Positions 1 to 5,638 of a stretch of 5,638 bases of DNA are shown here, piece after piece; within the stretch, counting starts at the first letter, position 1, and each line of letters starts with the position of its first letter. The notes under the pieces were generated by a model. The model searched no databases. It was given only the letters and a program-made list of their open reading frames with translations, and was not told where the DNA came from. The DNA is from Myxococcales bacterium (GTDB lineage: Bacteria; Myxococcota_A; UBA9160; JALSIO01). The stretch lies in contig JALSIO010000088.1 in assembly GCA_026989995.1 (NCBI GenBank), positions 1-5,638 of the forward strand. Direction: 5' to 3'. Position numbers and translations under genes: made by a program.

Positions 1-1613
1 GTCAGCCCCACCTGCTGGACGATCTCCCGGGTGCGCAGGGAGACCGGCGAGCGCTTGATTCCCTCGATCGCGAACAGCACCGCCTGCCCCCCGTCGAGCA
101 CCGGGATGGGGAGCAGGTTCAGGATGCCGAGGTTGATGCTGATCAGCACCAGCATGGAGAGATAGGCCTCGAAGCCGCGCTCGAGGGCCTTGTGGGCGAT
201 CACGGCGATGCCGATGGGCCCGGCGATCTGGCGCCGCGAGACCTCGCCCGTGATCAGCTTGCCGAGCCCCTCGATGTAGGTGCGCGTCACCTCGGCCGTC
301 ATGCCCACGGCCCGGGGCACCGCGCGCAGCGGGTTGCGCTCCCGCTCGAGGGCGATGGCGCCCGGGAGGCTCGCCGGCCGGGCGAGGATGCCGATCAGGT
401 AGCGCTCCTCCTCGATCCCGAGCCCGGTGTCCGCGGCCATCAGCCGCGGCCGGATCTCGACGGTTCGGGTCGTCCCGTCCCGGGCGAAGGTGATCCGGAG
501 CGGACGCCCCCCGCTGCTTCGCACCCGCTCGGCGAAGGAGGCGAAGCTCCCGACCGGCCGCCCGTCCACGGCCACCAGGAGGTCGCCCGGGCGAAGCCCG
601 GCCTCCGCTGCCGGGGAACCCGGTGTCACCTGCTCCACGAGCACGGTGGCGGGGACGAGACCGAGGGCCCGCGCGGAGGGCAGCGGAGGAAGCTCCACCT
701 CGACGCGGCGCAGCTCCTCGGGAGGCGTGTCCGGCGGCGTGCCCGGCAGGCGGCGGCGCACCGAAAGCCGGAGCGGCTCCCCCGCCCGGGCGGCCCGGGC
801 GAGGGCCGCCTCGAACGCAGCCCAGTCCTCGACCGGCTCGCCGGCGACGTGGGTGACGAGGTCCCCCGACCGGATCCCGGCGCGCGCCGCGGGACTCTCG
901 CCGTCGGGAACGCCCACCACGGGCCGCAACCGGCTGTGGAGGGCACCGATCCAGCCGACCTCCCGGACCGCCCCGAAGGGATCGAGCCCCCGGCGGGGCT
1001 CCGGCGTGACCGCGATCCCGACCGCGCTGTCGCCGCGCTCCACCTCGAGTCGGAGCGGACGGCCGGGGGCGGCTCGCACCGCCTCCTCGAGATCGTCCCA
1101 CCAGCGGATCGGCCGCCCCTCCACGGCGCGGATCCGATCTCCGGGACGAAGTCCCACGGCCTCGGCGGGCGACAGCGGCTCCACCGCCCCCACCACCGGC
1201 GCCGCCCGCGGGAGCCCCACGAAGAGGTTTCCCGTGAACACCACCACCGGCAGCAGGAGGTTCATGGCCGGCCCGGCGAAGACGATGGCGAGCTTCTGCC
1301 AGACCGGTTTCGCCCCGAGGGCCTCGTCCGGGTGGGCCCGCACCTCCGGGTCGTCGATCTCGTCCGGGTTCTCCCCGAGCATCTTCACGTAGCCGCCGAG
1401 GGGGAGCCAGGCCACCACGTACTCGGTCCCACCCCGCTCGAAGGCCAGCCGGTAGCGCCCGAAGCCCACCGGGGGGCCGAAGCCCAGCGAGAACTTCAGC
1501 ACGCGCACGCCGCAGAGCTTCGCCGCCACGAAGTGGCCGAGCTCGTGCACGAAGATCAGCACGCCGAGCATCACCACGAAGGCGACCGTGAAGCTCAGTC
1601 CCTGTTCGAGCAT
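1..1613 (-). CDS. rseP: RseP-like site-2 zinc metalloprotease with three PDZ domains (3' end cut off by window)
   Basis: Inner-membrane intramembrane protease of the M50/site-2 family. In E. coli, RseP cleaves the anti-sigma factor RseA after DegS and also clears signal-peptide remnants. The frame is open for 537 codons, from the ATG at 1613 to the window edge. Visible landmarks are a first membrane segment (about residues 8-30) carrying the zinc motif HELGH (23-27), the GGYVKMLGE loop (73-81), a second hydrophobic segment after FAGPAMN (about 108-133), and the second active-site motif NLLPIPVLDGG (499-509) with Asp507 as the expected metal ligand. Between them lie three PDZ-like units, about 139-205, 230-309 and 322-390, each with the pattern SPAxxxG(L/I)xxGD. 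E. coli RseP has two and is about 450 aa; this one should reach about 570-580 aa. The last membrane helix lies outside the window. The start overlaps the dxr stop (TGATG), with GGAGGT 6 nt upstream. The residue after LDGG is Gln where His is common. Family assignment is firm; the substrate is not known. Confidence 0.95.
   Translation of the reverse strand, partial: MLEQGLSFTVAFVVMLGVLIFVHELGHFVAAKLCGVRVLKFSLGFGPPVGFGRYRLAFERGGTEYVVAWLPLGGYVKMLGENPDEIDDPEVRAHPDEALGAKPVWQKLAIVFAGPAMNLLLPVVVFTGNLFVGLPRAAPVVGAVEPLSPAEAVGLRPGDRIRAVEGRPIRWWDDLEEAVRAAPGRPLRLEVERGDSAVGIAVTPEPRRGLDPFGAVREVGWIGALHSRLRPVVGVPDGESPAARAGIRSGDLVTHVAGEPVEDWAAFEAALARAARAGEPLRLSVRRRLPGTPPDTPPEELRRVEVELPPLPSARALGLVPATVLVEQVTPGSPAAEAGLRPGDLLVAVDGRPVGSFASFAERVRSSGGRPLRITFARDGTTRTVEIRPRLMAADTGLGIEEERYLIGILARPASLPGAIALERERNPLRAVPRAVGMTAEVTRTYIEGLGKLITGEVSRRQIAGPIGIAVIAHKALERGFEAYLSMLVLISINLGILNLLPIPVLDGGQAVLFAIEGIKRSPVSLRTREIVQQVGL
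444..1199 (-). other. Triple PDZ module within RseP
   Basis: Three successive PDZ-like units separate the two catalytic membrane regions of the protease. Each shows the same skeleton: SPAEAVGLRPGD (residues 148-159), SPAARAGIRSGD (240-251) and SPAAEAGLRPGD (333-344). Each then has a G(R/E)P(I/V) turn and a strand of the form G(R/E)PLR(L/I) followed by alternating hydrophobic residues (184-191, 278-285, 369-376). A Pro- and Glu-rich linker (about 289-312) sits between units two and three. PDZ domains of RseP face the periplasm and act as a size filter on substrate access. The boundaries are approximate, read by eye from the repeated motifs. Confidence 0.8.
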
Positions 1614-2791
1614 CAGGCGACCTCCGCGGCCGCAGGCAGTCCGAGGAGCTCTGCGGCCCGCCGGCGCCCGCGGCGATCGGCGGCGAGAACCGCCTCGACG
1701 TCGCCGAGGTGGAAGCCGCCCTCGGCGAGGTGCTCCTCGAGCACCCGGGCGTTGGTGCGGGCGATCTCGGGCAGGGGAATGCGGCCGGTGAGGAAGGCCT
1801 CCACGGCCACCTCGTTGGCCGCGTTCAGCACGGCGGGAGCCGACTCGGGGCCGCCGAGGGCGGCAAAGGCCAGGTCGAGGCAGGGAAAGCGCTCGCGATC
1901 GGGCTCCTCGAAGTCGAGCCGCCCGACCTCGGCGAGATCGAGGCGCGGCAGGTCGAGGGGCAGGCGCTCGGGCCATGCCAGGGCCACGGCGATGGGGACC
2001 CGCATGTCGGGCACTCCGAGCTGGGCCAGCACCGACCCGTCCGCGAACTCCACCATCGAGTGTACGATCGACTGCGGGTGGACGACGACACCGATGCGCT
2101 CCGGATCGACGTCGAAGAGGAACCGGGCCTCGATCACCTCGAGGCCCTTGTTCATCAGCGTCGCCGAGTCCACGGTGATCTTGGGGCCCATGTCCCAGTT
2201 CGGGTGGGCCAGGGCCTCGTCCACCCCCGCCGTCGCGATGCGCTCTGCGGGCCAGGTCCGGAAGGGGCCGCCGGAGGCGGTGAGCAGGATTCTCGCCAGG
2301 TCCTCGCGGCGCTGGCCCGCGAGGACCTGGAAGATGGCGCTGTGCTCGCTGTCCACGGGGAGCAGACGCACACCGGCCCGATCGACCTCCCGCCGGAAGA
2401 GCGCGCCCGCACAGACCAGCGCCTCCTTGTTCGCCAGGGCCACGTCCCGACCGGCCCGCACCGCCGCGAGCGTCGGTGCCAGGCCCCGGGCGCCCACGAG
2501 GGCGGAGACGACGAGGTCGGCGGGCGCCCCCGCCACCGCCGCCAGGCCCTCGGGGCCGTGCGCGACCTCCGGGGCCTCGCCGCCGAGCAGGCCGCGGAGG
2601 GCCTCCGCGGCCTCGCGATCGGCCACCGCCACCACCTCCGGGTGATGCACGCGCACCTGCTCGGCGAGGCGCTCGACGTTGCGGCCTGCTGCGAGAGCCA
2701 CCGCCCGGAAGCGCTCGGGGAAGGCCGCCACGAGAGCGAGGGTCTGGTTCCCCACGCTGCCGGTGCTCCCCAGGATCGAGAGGCGCCTCAC
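1613..2791 (-). CDS. dxr: 1-deoxy-D-xylulose 5-phosphate reductoisomerase
   Basis: Catalyses the NADPH- and divalent-metal-dependent conversion of DXP to 2-C-methyl-D-erythritol 4-phosphate, the first committed step of the MEP isoprenoid pathway, in the cytoplasm. It is 392 aa, near the usual 390-400. The N-terminal NADPH motif is LGSTGSVG (residues 7-14), followed by ALANKEALV (118-126). Metal ligands are visible as Asp147 and Glu149 in PVDSEHSAIFQ and Glu218 in MNKGLEVIEA. Substrate-binding residues include Ser173 in TASGGPF and the flexible-loop Trp199 in HPNWDMGPKITVDSATLMNKG. These match E. coli D150, E152, E231, S186 and W212 with a constant offset. The start is taken as the GTG at 2791, whose bases overlap the uppS stop (GTGA) with GGAG 5 nt upstream. 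It puts the Rossmann strand at residue 4, as expected. The frame is open further upstream, but that part lies over uppS. It directly follows uppS, where cdsA is usually found. Confidence 0.97.
   Translation of the reverse strand: MRRLSILGSTGSVGNQTLALVAAFPERFRAVALAAGRNVERLAEQVRVHHPEVVAVADREAAEALRGLLGGEAPEVAHGPEGLAAVAGAPADLVVSALVGARGLAPTLAAVRAGRDVALANKEALVCAGALFRREVDRAGVRLLPVDSEHSAIFQVLAGQRREDLARILLTASGGPFRTWPAERIATAGVDEALAHPNWDMGPKITVDSATLMNKGLEVIEARFLFDVDPERIGVVVHPQSIVHSMVEFADGSVLAQLGVPDMRVPIAVALAWPERLPLDLPRLDLAEVGRLDFEEPDRERFPCLDLAFAALGGPESAPAVLNAANEVAVEAFLTGRIPLPEIARTNARVLEEHLAEGGFHLGDVEAVLAADRRGRRRAAELLGLPAAAEVA
1620..1625 (-). promoter_or_regulatory. Ribosome binding site for rseP, inside the end of dxr
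   Basis: The coding strand reads GGAGGT, 6 nt before the rseP ATG at 1613. It is a full Shine-Dalgarno match that lies within the last dxr codons. Together with the TGATG stop/start overlap at 1611-1615 it fixes the rseP start and points to termination-reinitiation coupling. Confidence 0.75.
2296..2330. repeat. Perfect 14-bp inverted repeat with 7-nt loop inside dxr
   Basis: The left arm CCAGGTCCTCGCGG (2296-2309) is the exact reverse complement of CCGCGAGGACCTGG (2317-2330), around the loop CGCTGGC. It lies over the dxr codons for about residues 155-166 (QVLAGQRREDLA). No run of U follows on either strand, so it is not an intrinsic terminator. It could form a strong mRNA hairpin in the middle of the gene. 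Confidence 0.85.
2589..2613. repeat. Perfect 12-bp inverted repeat around one central base inside dxr
   Basis: AGGCCGCGGAGG (2589-2600) and CCTCCGCGGCCT (2602-2613) are exact reverse complements around a single G at 2601. It lies over the dxr Ala/Glu/Leu/Arg-rich stretch near residues 60-68 (EAAEALRGL). The codons used there (GCC, GCG, GAG, CTC, CGC) are mutually complementary, so coding bias may explain it. Confidence 0.8.
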
Positions 2792-3546
2792 CCCCGCTCC
2801 GCGGCGCCGCTTCGAACCTGCGCCCCGGTCAGGCCGAAGCGGCGCTCCCGGCGCTGGTAGTCGAGCAGCGCCTCCACCAAGTGCCCCTTGCGGAAGTCCG
2901 GCCACATCACGTCGGTGGCGTAGAGCTCCGTGTAGGCGATCTGCCAGAGGAGGAAGTTCGAGACGCGCAGCTCCGCGCCGGTGCGGATGAGCAGGTCCGG
3001 GTCCGGGAGGTCCGGCGCGTAGAGGGATCCGGCGAAGGTCTTCTCGTCGAGGCGCTCCGGATCGATCTCGCCGTGCTCCGCGGCGCGCAGAAGCGCCCGC
3101 GCGGCATCCACGATCTCCTGGCGGCCCCCGTAGGAGACCGCGAAACAGAGGGTCATCTCCCGGTTGTCCCGGGTCCGATCCACCGCTGCCTCCGCGAGCC
3201 TCCGGGCCTCCTCGGGAAGCCGGTCGCTGCGGCCGATCATGCGGATGCGGATGCCGTTCCGGTGGACCTCGTCCACCTCCGTGCGCAGGTAGTGCACGAG
3301 CAGCCGCATCAGCTCGTCCACCTCGCTGCGGGGCCGGTTCCAGTTTTCGCTCGAGAAGGCGTAGAGGGTGAGGACCTCGATGCCGAGCTCGTGCGCCGCG
3401 CGGACCACGGCCCGGAGGGCCTCGAGGCCGGCGTGATGCCCCTCGTTCCTCGAGCGCCCCCGCCGCTCCGCCCAGCGCCCGTTGCCGTCCATGATGATGG
3501 CGACGTGGCGCGGGAGCCGATCGCTGCGCAGCCGGCTGGCCGCCAT
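2788..3546 (-). CDS. uppS: Isoprenyl (undecaprenyl) diphosphate synthase, cis-prenyltransferase
   Basis: Condenses farnesyl diphosphate with eight isopentenyl diphosphates in cis to give undecaprenyl diphosphate, the lipid carrier for peptidoglycan and other envelope glycans. It is 252 aa, essentially the E. coli length. Motifs run in family order: HVAIIMDGNGRWA (residues 14-26) with the catalytic Asp20, then LYAFSSENWNRP (61-72), then YGGRQEI (138-144). RTGAELRVSNFLLWQ (187-201) carries Arg187, Arg193 and Ser195 for IPP diphosphate binding, and Glu206 is the expected Mg ligand. The segment usually written RT(G/S)GE has Ala190 in place of the second small residue, a mild change. The product chain length cannot be read from sequence alone. 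The ATG shares its A with the frr stop (TGATG) and has a strong GGAGGT just upstream, so initiation is probably coupled to frr translation. It works downstream of the MEP pathway that dxr feeds. Confidence 0.97.
   Translation of the reverse strand: MAASRLRSDRLPRHVAIIMDGNGRWAERRGRSRNEGHHAGLEALRAVVRAAHELGIEVLTLYAFSSENWNRPRSEVDELMRLLVHYLRTEVDEVHRNGIRIRMIGRSDRLPEEARRLAEAAVDRTRDNREMTLCFAVSYGGRQEIVDAARALLRAAEHGEIDPERLDEKTFAGSLYAPDLPDPDLLIRTGAELRVSNFLLWQIAYTELYATDVMWPDFRKGHLVEALLDYQRRERRFGLTGAQVRSGAAERG
2797..2800 (-). promoter_or_regulatory. Ribosome binding site for dxr, inside the end of uppS
   Basis: The coding strand reads GGAG followed by five bases (CGGGG) and then the GTG at 2791. The GTGA overlap with the uppS stop (2788-2791) supports this start over any upstream one in the same open frame. 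Confidence 0.6.
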
Positions 3547-4115
3547 CAGACCTCCAGGATCTCCTTCTCCTTGACCGCGACCATCTCGTCGATGCGGTTC
3601 ACGTACTCGTCGGTGAGCTCCTGCACCTGCCGATCGGCCCGCCGGCGATCGTCCACTGGGAGGCCGTCTGCCTCGAGGTCCTTCAACATGGCCAGCCCCT
3701 CCCGGCGAGCCTCCCGCACACCGACCTTGTGCTCCTCGGCCACCTTGTGGACATGGCGCACGAGCTCCCGGCGACGCTCCTCGGTGAGCGGAGGAATCGG
3801 GATCCGCACCACCTTGCCGTCGCTCTGGGGCGTGAGCCCGAGGTCGGAGGCCTGGATGGCCTTCTCGATGGCCGGCAGGGCGGACTTGTCGTACGGAGAG
3901 ATCACGATGAGGCGCGGATCCGGCGTGGTGAGGTTGGCGAGCTGGTTCAGCGGCGTCGGCGTCCCGTAGTAGTCCGCCTGGATCCCGTCGAGAATCGCCG
4001 TGCTGGCGCGCCCGGTGCGGATCTTTTGAAGCTCCGCGCGCAGGCTCCGGATGGCCTTCTCCATCGCCTCGCGCGTCTCGTCGAGTACCACCTGCACGTC
4101 TTCCAGCGACGCCAT
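3546..4115 (-). CDS. frr: Ribosome recycling factor
   Basis: Splits post-termination ribosomes together with EF-G, releasing mRNA and tRNA so that subunits can start again; cytoplasmic and essential in most bacteria. It is 189 aa against 185 in E. coli. The three-helix-bundle and beta-domain landmarks are visible: LQKIRTGRAS (residues 29-38), YYGTPTPLNQLAN (49-61), PYDKSALPAIEKAI (74-87), ASDLGL (89-94), IPIPPLTEERR (105-115) and the C-terminal helix ending AVKEKEILEV. The helix normally reading VRNxRRDAN here reads VREARREGL (133-141), keeping the arginines but changing Asn and Asp-Ala. The ATG at 4115 lies 11 nt after the pyrH stop, with GGGGAG 6 nt upstream. This is the only junction in the cluster with a gap. 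The frame is open upstream over pyrH but encodes nothing family-like there. Confidence 0.97.
   Translation of the reverse strand: MASLEDVQVVLDETREAMEKAIRSLRAELQKIRTGRASTAILDGIQADYYGTPTPLNQLANLTTPDPRLIVISPYDKSALPAIEKAIQASDLGLTPQSDGKVVRIPIPPLTEERRRELVRHVHKVAEEHKVGVREARREGLAMLKDLEADGLPVDDRRRADRQVQELTDEYVNRIDEMVAVKEKEILEV
3550..3555 (-). promoter_or_regulatory. Ribosome binding site for uppS, inside the end of frr
   Basis: The coding strand reads GGAGGT three bases before the ATG at 3546, formed by the last sense codons of frr (Leu-Glu-Val). The match is strong but the spacing is short. The TGATG overlap (3544-3548) fits coupled reinitiation. Confidence 0.7.
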
Positions 4116-4121
4116 GACGGG

Positions 4122-4127
4122 CTCCCC
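4122..4127 (-). promoter_or_regulatory. Ribosome binding site for frr, starting at the pyrH stop codon
   Basis: The coding strand reads GGGGAG, 6 nt before the frr ATG at 4115, and begins with the last base of the pyrH TAG. It supports independent initiation of frr, the one gene here that does not overlap its upstream neighbour. Confidence 0.65.
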
Positions 4128-4843
4128 TACTTGCCGACGCGGGTGCCGACGGGCTCGCCCTCGACCGCCCGTCGGATGTTTCCCCGCGTTCCGATGTCGA
4201 AGACCACGATGGGCAGATCGTTCTCGCGGCACAGCGAGATGGCGGTCTGGTCCATGAAGCGCAGGTTCTTCTGGATGGCCTCGTCGTAGGAGACGGAGTC
4301 GTAGCGACGGGCGTGGGGATCGAGCTTCGGGTCGGCATCGTAGACGCCGTCCACCCCGGTGGCCTTCAGCACCACCCCGGCCCCGATCTCCGCCGCGCGG
4401 AGGGCCGCCGCCGTGTCGGTACTGAAATAGGGATTGCCGGTCCCCGCCGCGAAGATCACCACCCGTCCCTTCTCCAGGTGGCGGACCGCCCGGCGCCGGA
4501 TGTAGGGCTCGGCCACCGACCGGATCTCGAGGGCGGTGAGCACCCGGGTGTCCACCTCCCGGCTCTCGAGGGCATCCTGCAGGGCGAGGGCGTTGATCAC
4601 GCTGGCCAGCATGCCCATGTAGTCCGCGGTCACCCGCTGAAGACCTTCGGAGGCGGCCTGGATCCCGCGGATCACGTTGCCGCCGCCGATCACCACCGCG
4701 AGCTCGACCCCGAGCTCCCGGACCTCCCGCAGCTCGTCGGCCAGTCCGCCGATCACGCCGGGCTGGATCCCGAAGCGGCCCTCCCCCGCGAGGCGTTCCC
4801 CGGAGAGCTTGAGCAGCACGCGGTGTTGCGGCGGGGAGGTCAC
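4127..4843 (-). CDS. pyrH: UMP kinase (bacterial PyrH, amino acid kinase family)
   Basis: Phosphorylates UMP to UDP with ATP, feeding UTP, CTP and UDP-sugar synthesis; a cytoplasmic hexamer in characterised bacteria, usually activated by GTP and inhibited by UTP. It is 238 aa, close to the 241 of E. coli. Motifs are RVLLKLSGE (residues 8-16), [11 protein letters not shown] (50-60), [16 protein letters not shown] (73-88), [16 protein letters not shown] (131-146), [14 protein letters not shown] (160-173) and the C-terminal GEPVGTRV. The start is GTG at 4843, overlapping the tsf stop as GTGA. It places eight residues before the first strand, similar to relatives, and no better start exists upstream or inside. 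The ribosome site is poor: GAGGGG is too close to the GTG and GGAG is about 13 nt away. This favours coupling to tsf translation. The amino acid kinase fold and the GTGNP loop make the call firm. Confidence 0.97.
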   Translation of the reverse strand: MTSPPQHRVLLKLSGERLAGEGRFGIQPGVIGGLADELREVRELGVELAVVIGGGNVIRGIQAASEGLQRVTADYMGMLASVINALALQDALESREVDTRVLTALEIRSVAEPYIRRRAVRHLEKGRVVIFAAGTGNPYFSTDTAAALRAAEIGAGVVLKATGVDGVYDADPKLDPHARRYDSVSYDEAIQKNLRFMDQTAISLCRENDLPIVVFDIGTRGNIRRAVEGEPVGTRVGK

Positions 4844-5638
4844 GGCCCCTCGGCCTCTCCCAGGCGGTAGCGCACGAAGCCTGCAACCTCGATCTCCCCG
4901 CCCACGCGGCCCGCCACCTCGGCGACCACCTGCCCCACCCGGCGGTCGGGATCCTTCACGAAGGGCTGGTCGAGGAGCGCCACCTCCTGGAAGAACTTCC
5001 GAAGCCGGCCCTCGACCATCTTCTCGACCACCGACTCGGGCTTTCCCGAGGCCCGGGCCTCCCGCAGGCGGAACTCCCGCTCGCGGGCCACGACCTCCTC
5101 CGGGAGGCTCTCGCGGTCCACGGCGAGCGGGGTCGGATCTGCAGCGGCGACGTGCATGGCCAGGTCCCTGGCCAGCGTTTCCACCTCCGGCCCCGTCCTC
5201 TCCGTGGCCAGGGCCACGACGACGCCGAGCTTGCCGCCGGCGTGGACGTAGCCGCCAAGCCGGCCGGGCGCGTCCAGTGCCAGCCGGGCCACCCGCTTGA
5301 CCACCACGTTCTCGCCGAGCCGGGCGATGGCCGCCTGGATCAGGTCCCGGCCGGTGGACTCGCCGATGCGGGCGGCAAGCAGCTTCTCGGGCGAGTCGAT
5401 CGCGGGGTCGCGAGCCACCGCCTCGGCGAGTTTCCGCGCCAGCTCCTGGAACTCCTCCGTCTTGGCCACGAAATCCGTCTCGCAGGTGAGCTCCACGAGT
5501 GCGGCCGCCTCGTCCGTCAGCGCCAGCCCGATGGTGCCCTCGCTGGTGGTCCGCCCCTCGCGCCGGGCCGCCTTGGCCAGGCCCCGCTCGCGGAGCAGCT
5601 CCACCGCCTTCTCGGTGTCCCCGCCCGCGTCTTCTAGG
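4840..5638 (-). CDS. tsf: Elongation factor Ts (5' end cut off by window)
   Basis: Guanine nucleotide exchange factor that releases GDP from EF-Tu during translation elongation; cytoplasmic. The frame runs in from the right edge with residues [20 protein letters not shown], which match the family stretch after the CKKAL segment. About 26 N-terminal residues, including the UBA-like start, therefore lie beyond the window. A GTG at 5604 is internal, not the start. The hallmark TDFVAK that contacts EF-Tu is at 5461-5478. Downstream are [17 protein letters not shown] core residues, [16 protein letters not shown], the MHVAA motif, and the long helical region with [31 protein letters not shown], typical of full-length proteobacterial EF-Ts. 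The C terminus ends in [13 protein letters not shown]. The visible part is 265 aa, so the whole should be about 290. In most genomes rpsB lies just upstream. The stop overlaps the pyrH start by 4 nt. Confidence 0.97.
   Translation of the reverse strand, partial: LEDAGGDTEKAVELLRERGLAKAARREGRTTSEGTIGLALTDEAAALVELTCETDFVAKTEEFQELARKLAEAVARDPAIDSPEKLLAARIGESTGRDLIQAAIARLGENVVVKRVARLALDAPGRLGGYVHAGGKLGVVVALATERTGPEVETLARDLAMHVAAADPTPLAVDRESLPEEVVAREREFRLREARASGKPESVVEKMVEGRLRKFFQEVALLDQPFVKDPDRRVGQVVAEVAGRVGGEIEVAGFVRYRLGEAEGP

Noticed and set aside
783..801. Inverted repeat CGCCCGGG-CGG-CCCGGGCG in rseP, and the 8-bp one at 5157-5174 in tsf
   Set aside because: Arms of 8 bp are common in DNA this rich in G and C, and the codons involved (GCC, CGG, GGC) are self-complementary.
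2296..2340. Hairpin at 2296-2330 as an intrinsic terminator
   Set aside because: There is no U-rich tract after the stem on either strand, and it lies inside an intact essential gene.
192..2645. An 817-codon open frame on the plus strand, opposite rseP and dxr
   Set aside because: Its translation is low-complexity, rich in Arg, Gly, Pro, Asp and His, and shows no family motif. It lies antisense to two clearly real genes in very GC-rich DNA, where stop codons are rare in the complementary frame.
2792..2905. Extended start for dxr at 2905, adding 38 residues
   Set aside because: The extra residues are Gly/Ala/Pro/Arg-rich, lie over the conserved end of uppS, and precede the normal DXR N terminus. 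The GTG at 2791 with the GTGA overlap fits family length.
2476..3969. A 497-codon plus-strand open frame opposite dxr, uppS and frr, and similar ones at 1709-2860, 427-1392 and 5152-5637
   Set aside because: Same reason: Arg/Pro/Gly/Ser-rich or Glu/His-rich shadows with no recognisable domain, opposite genes whose motifs are complete.
3547..4338. Upstream extensions of the uppS frame (to 4338) and of the frr frame (to 4886)
   Set aside because: These stretches cross frr and pyrH in the wrong frame and carry no family sequence. The internal ATGs at 3546 and 4115 have good ribosome sites and give standard lengths.
5602..5604. GTG as the start of tsf
   Set aside because: The frame continues upstream to the window edge with residues that match conserved EF-Ts sequence, so the true start lies outside the window.
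1..5638. Possible hidden novel system, mobile element, RNA gene or CRISPR
   Set aside because: Nearly every base is accounted for by six recognisable housekeeping genes on one strand. I saw no transposase, integrase, tRNA, spaced repeat array or compositional break.

Overview
The window is a single, tightly packed minus-strand gene cluster. It carries part of the conserved bacterial translation, nucleotide, isoprenoid and envelope operon. In transcription order (right to left on the given strand) it holds tsf (5' end cut off by the window), pyrH, frr, uppS, dxr and rseP (3' end cut off by the window). There is essentially no non-coding DNA: the only intergenic gap is 11 nt, between pyrH and frr. 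The other four junctions overlap by 1 or 4 nt.

The sequence is very GC-rich (roughly 70% by eye), with strong GC bias at third codon positions. That bias creates long open frames on the opposite strand, including one of 817 codons, which I treat as shadows. The gene order resembles the rpsB-tsf-pyrH-frr-uppS-cdsA-dxr-rseP cluster of Proteobacteria. The RseP C-terminal region and UppS sequence look most like deltaproteobacterial lineages (Myxococcota or Desulfobacterota-like). This placement comes from memory of protein style, not a search, and is low confidence.

Functionally, tsf and frr serve translation elongation and ribosome recycling. pyrH makes UDP for pyrimidine nucleotides and UDP-sugars. 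dxr commits carbon to the MEP isoprenoid pathway, and uppS uses isoprenoid units to build undecaprenyl diphosphate, the carrier lipid for peptidoglycan and other envelope polymers. rseP is an inner-membrane site-2 protease of envelope stress signalling. Expression is probably coordinated by one transcript started upstream of the window and by translational coupling at the overlaps. No promoter or terminator is visible inside.

I do not see an undescribed system, mobile element, RNA gene or CRISPR. The points most worth checking are the absence of cdsA between uppS and dxr, an RseP with three PDZ domains where the E. coli protein has two, the direct 4-nt overlap of tsf and pyrH, and two long perfect inverted repeats inside dxr.
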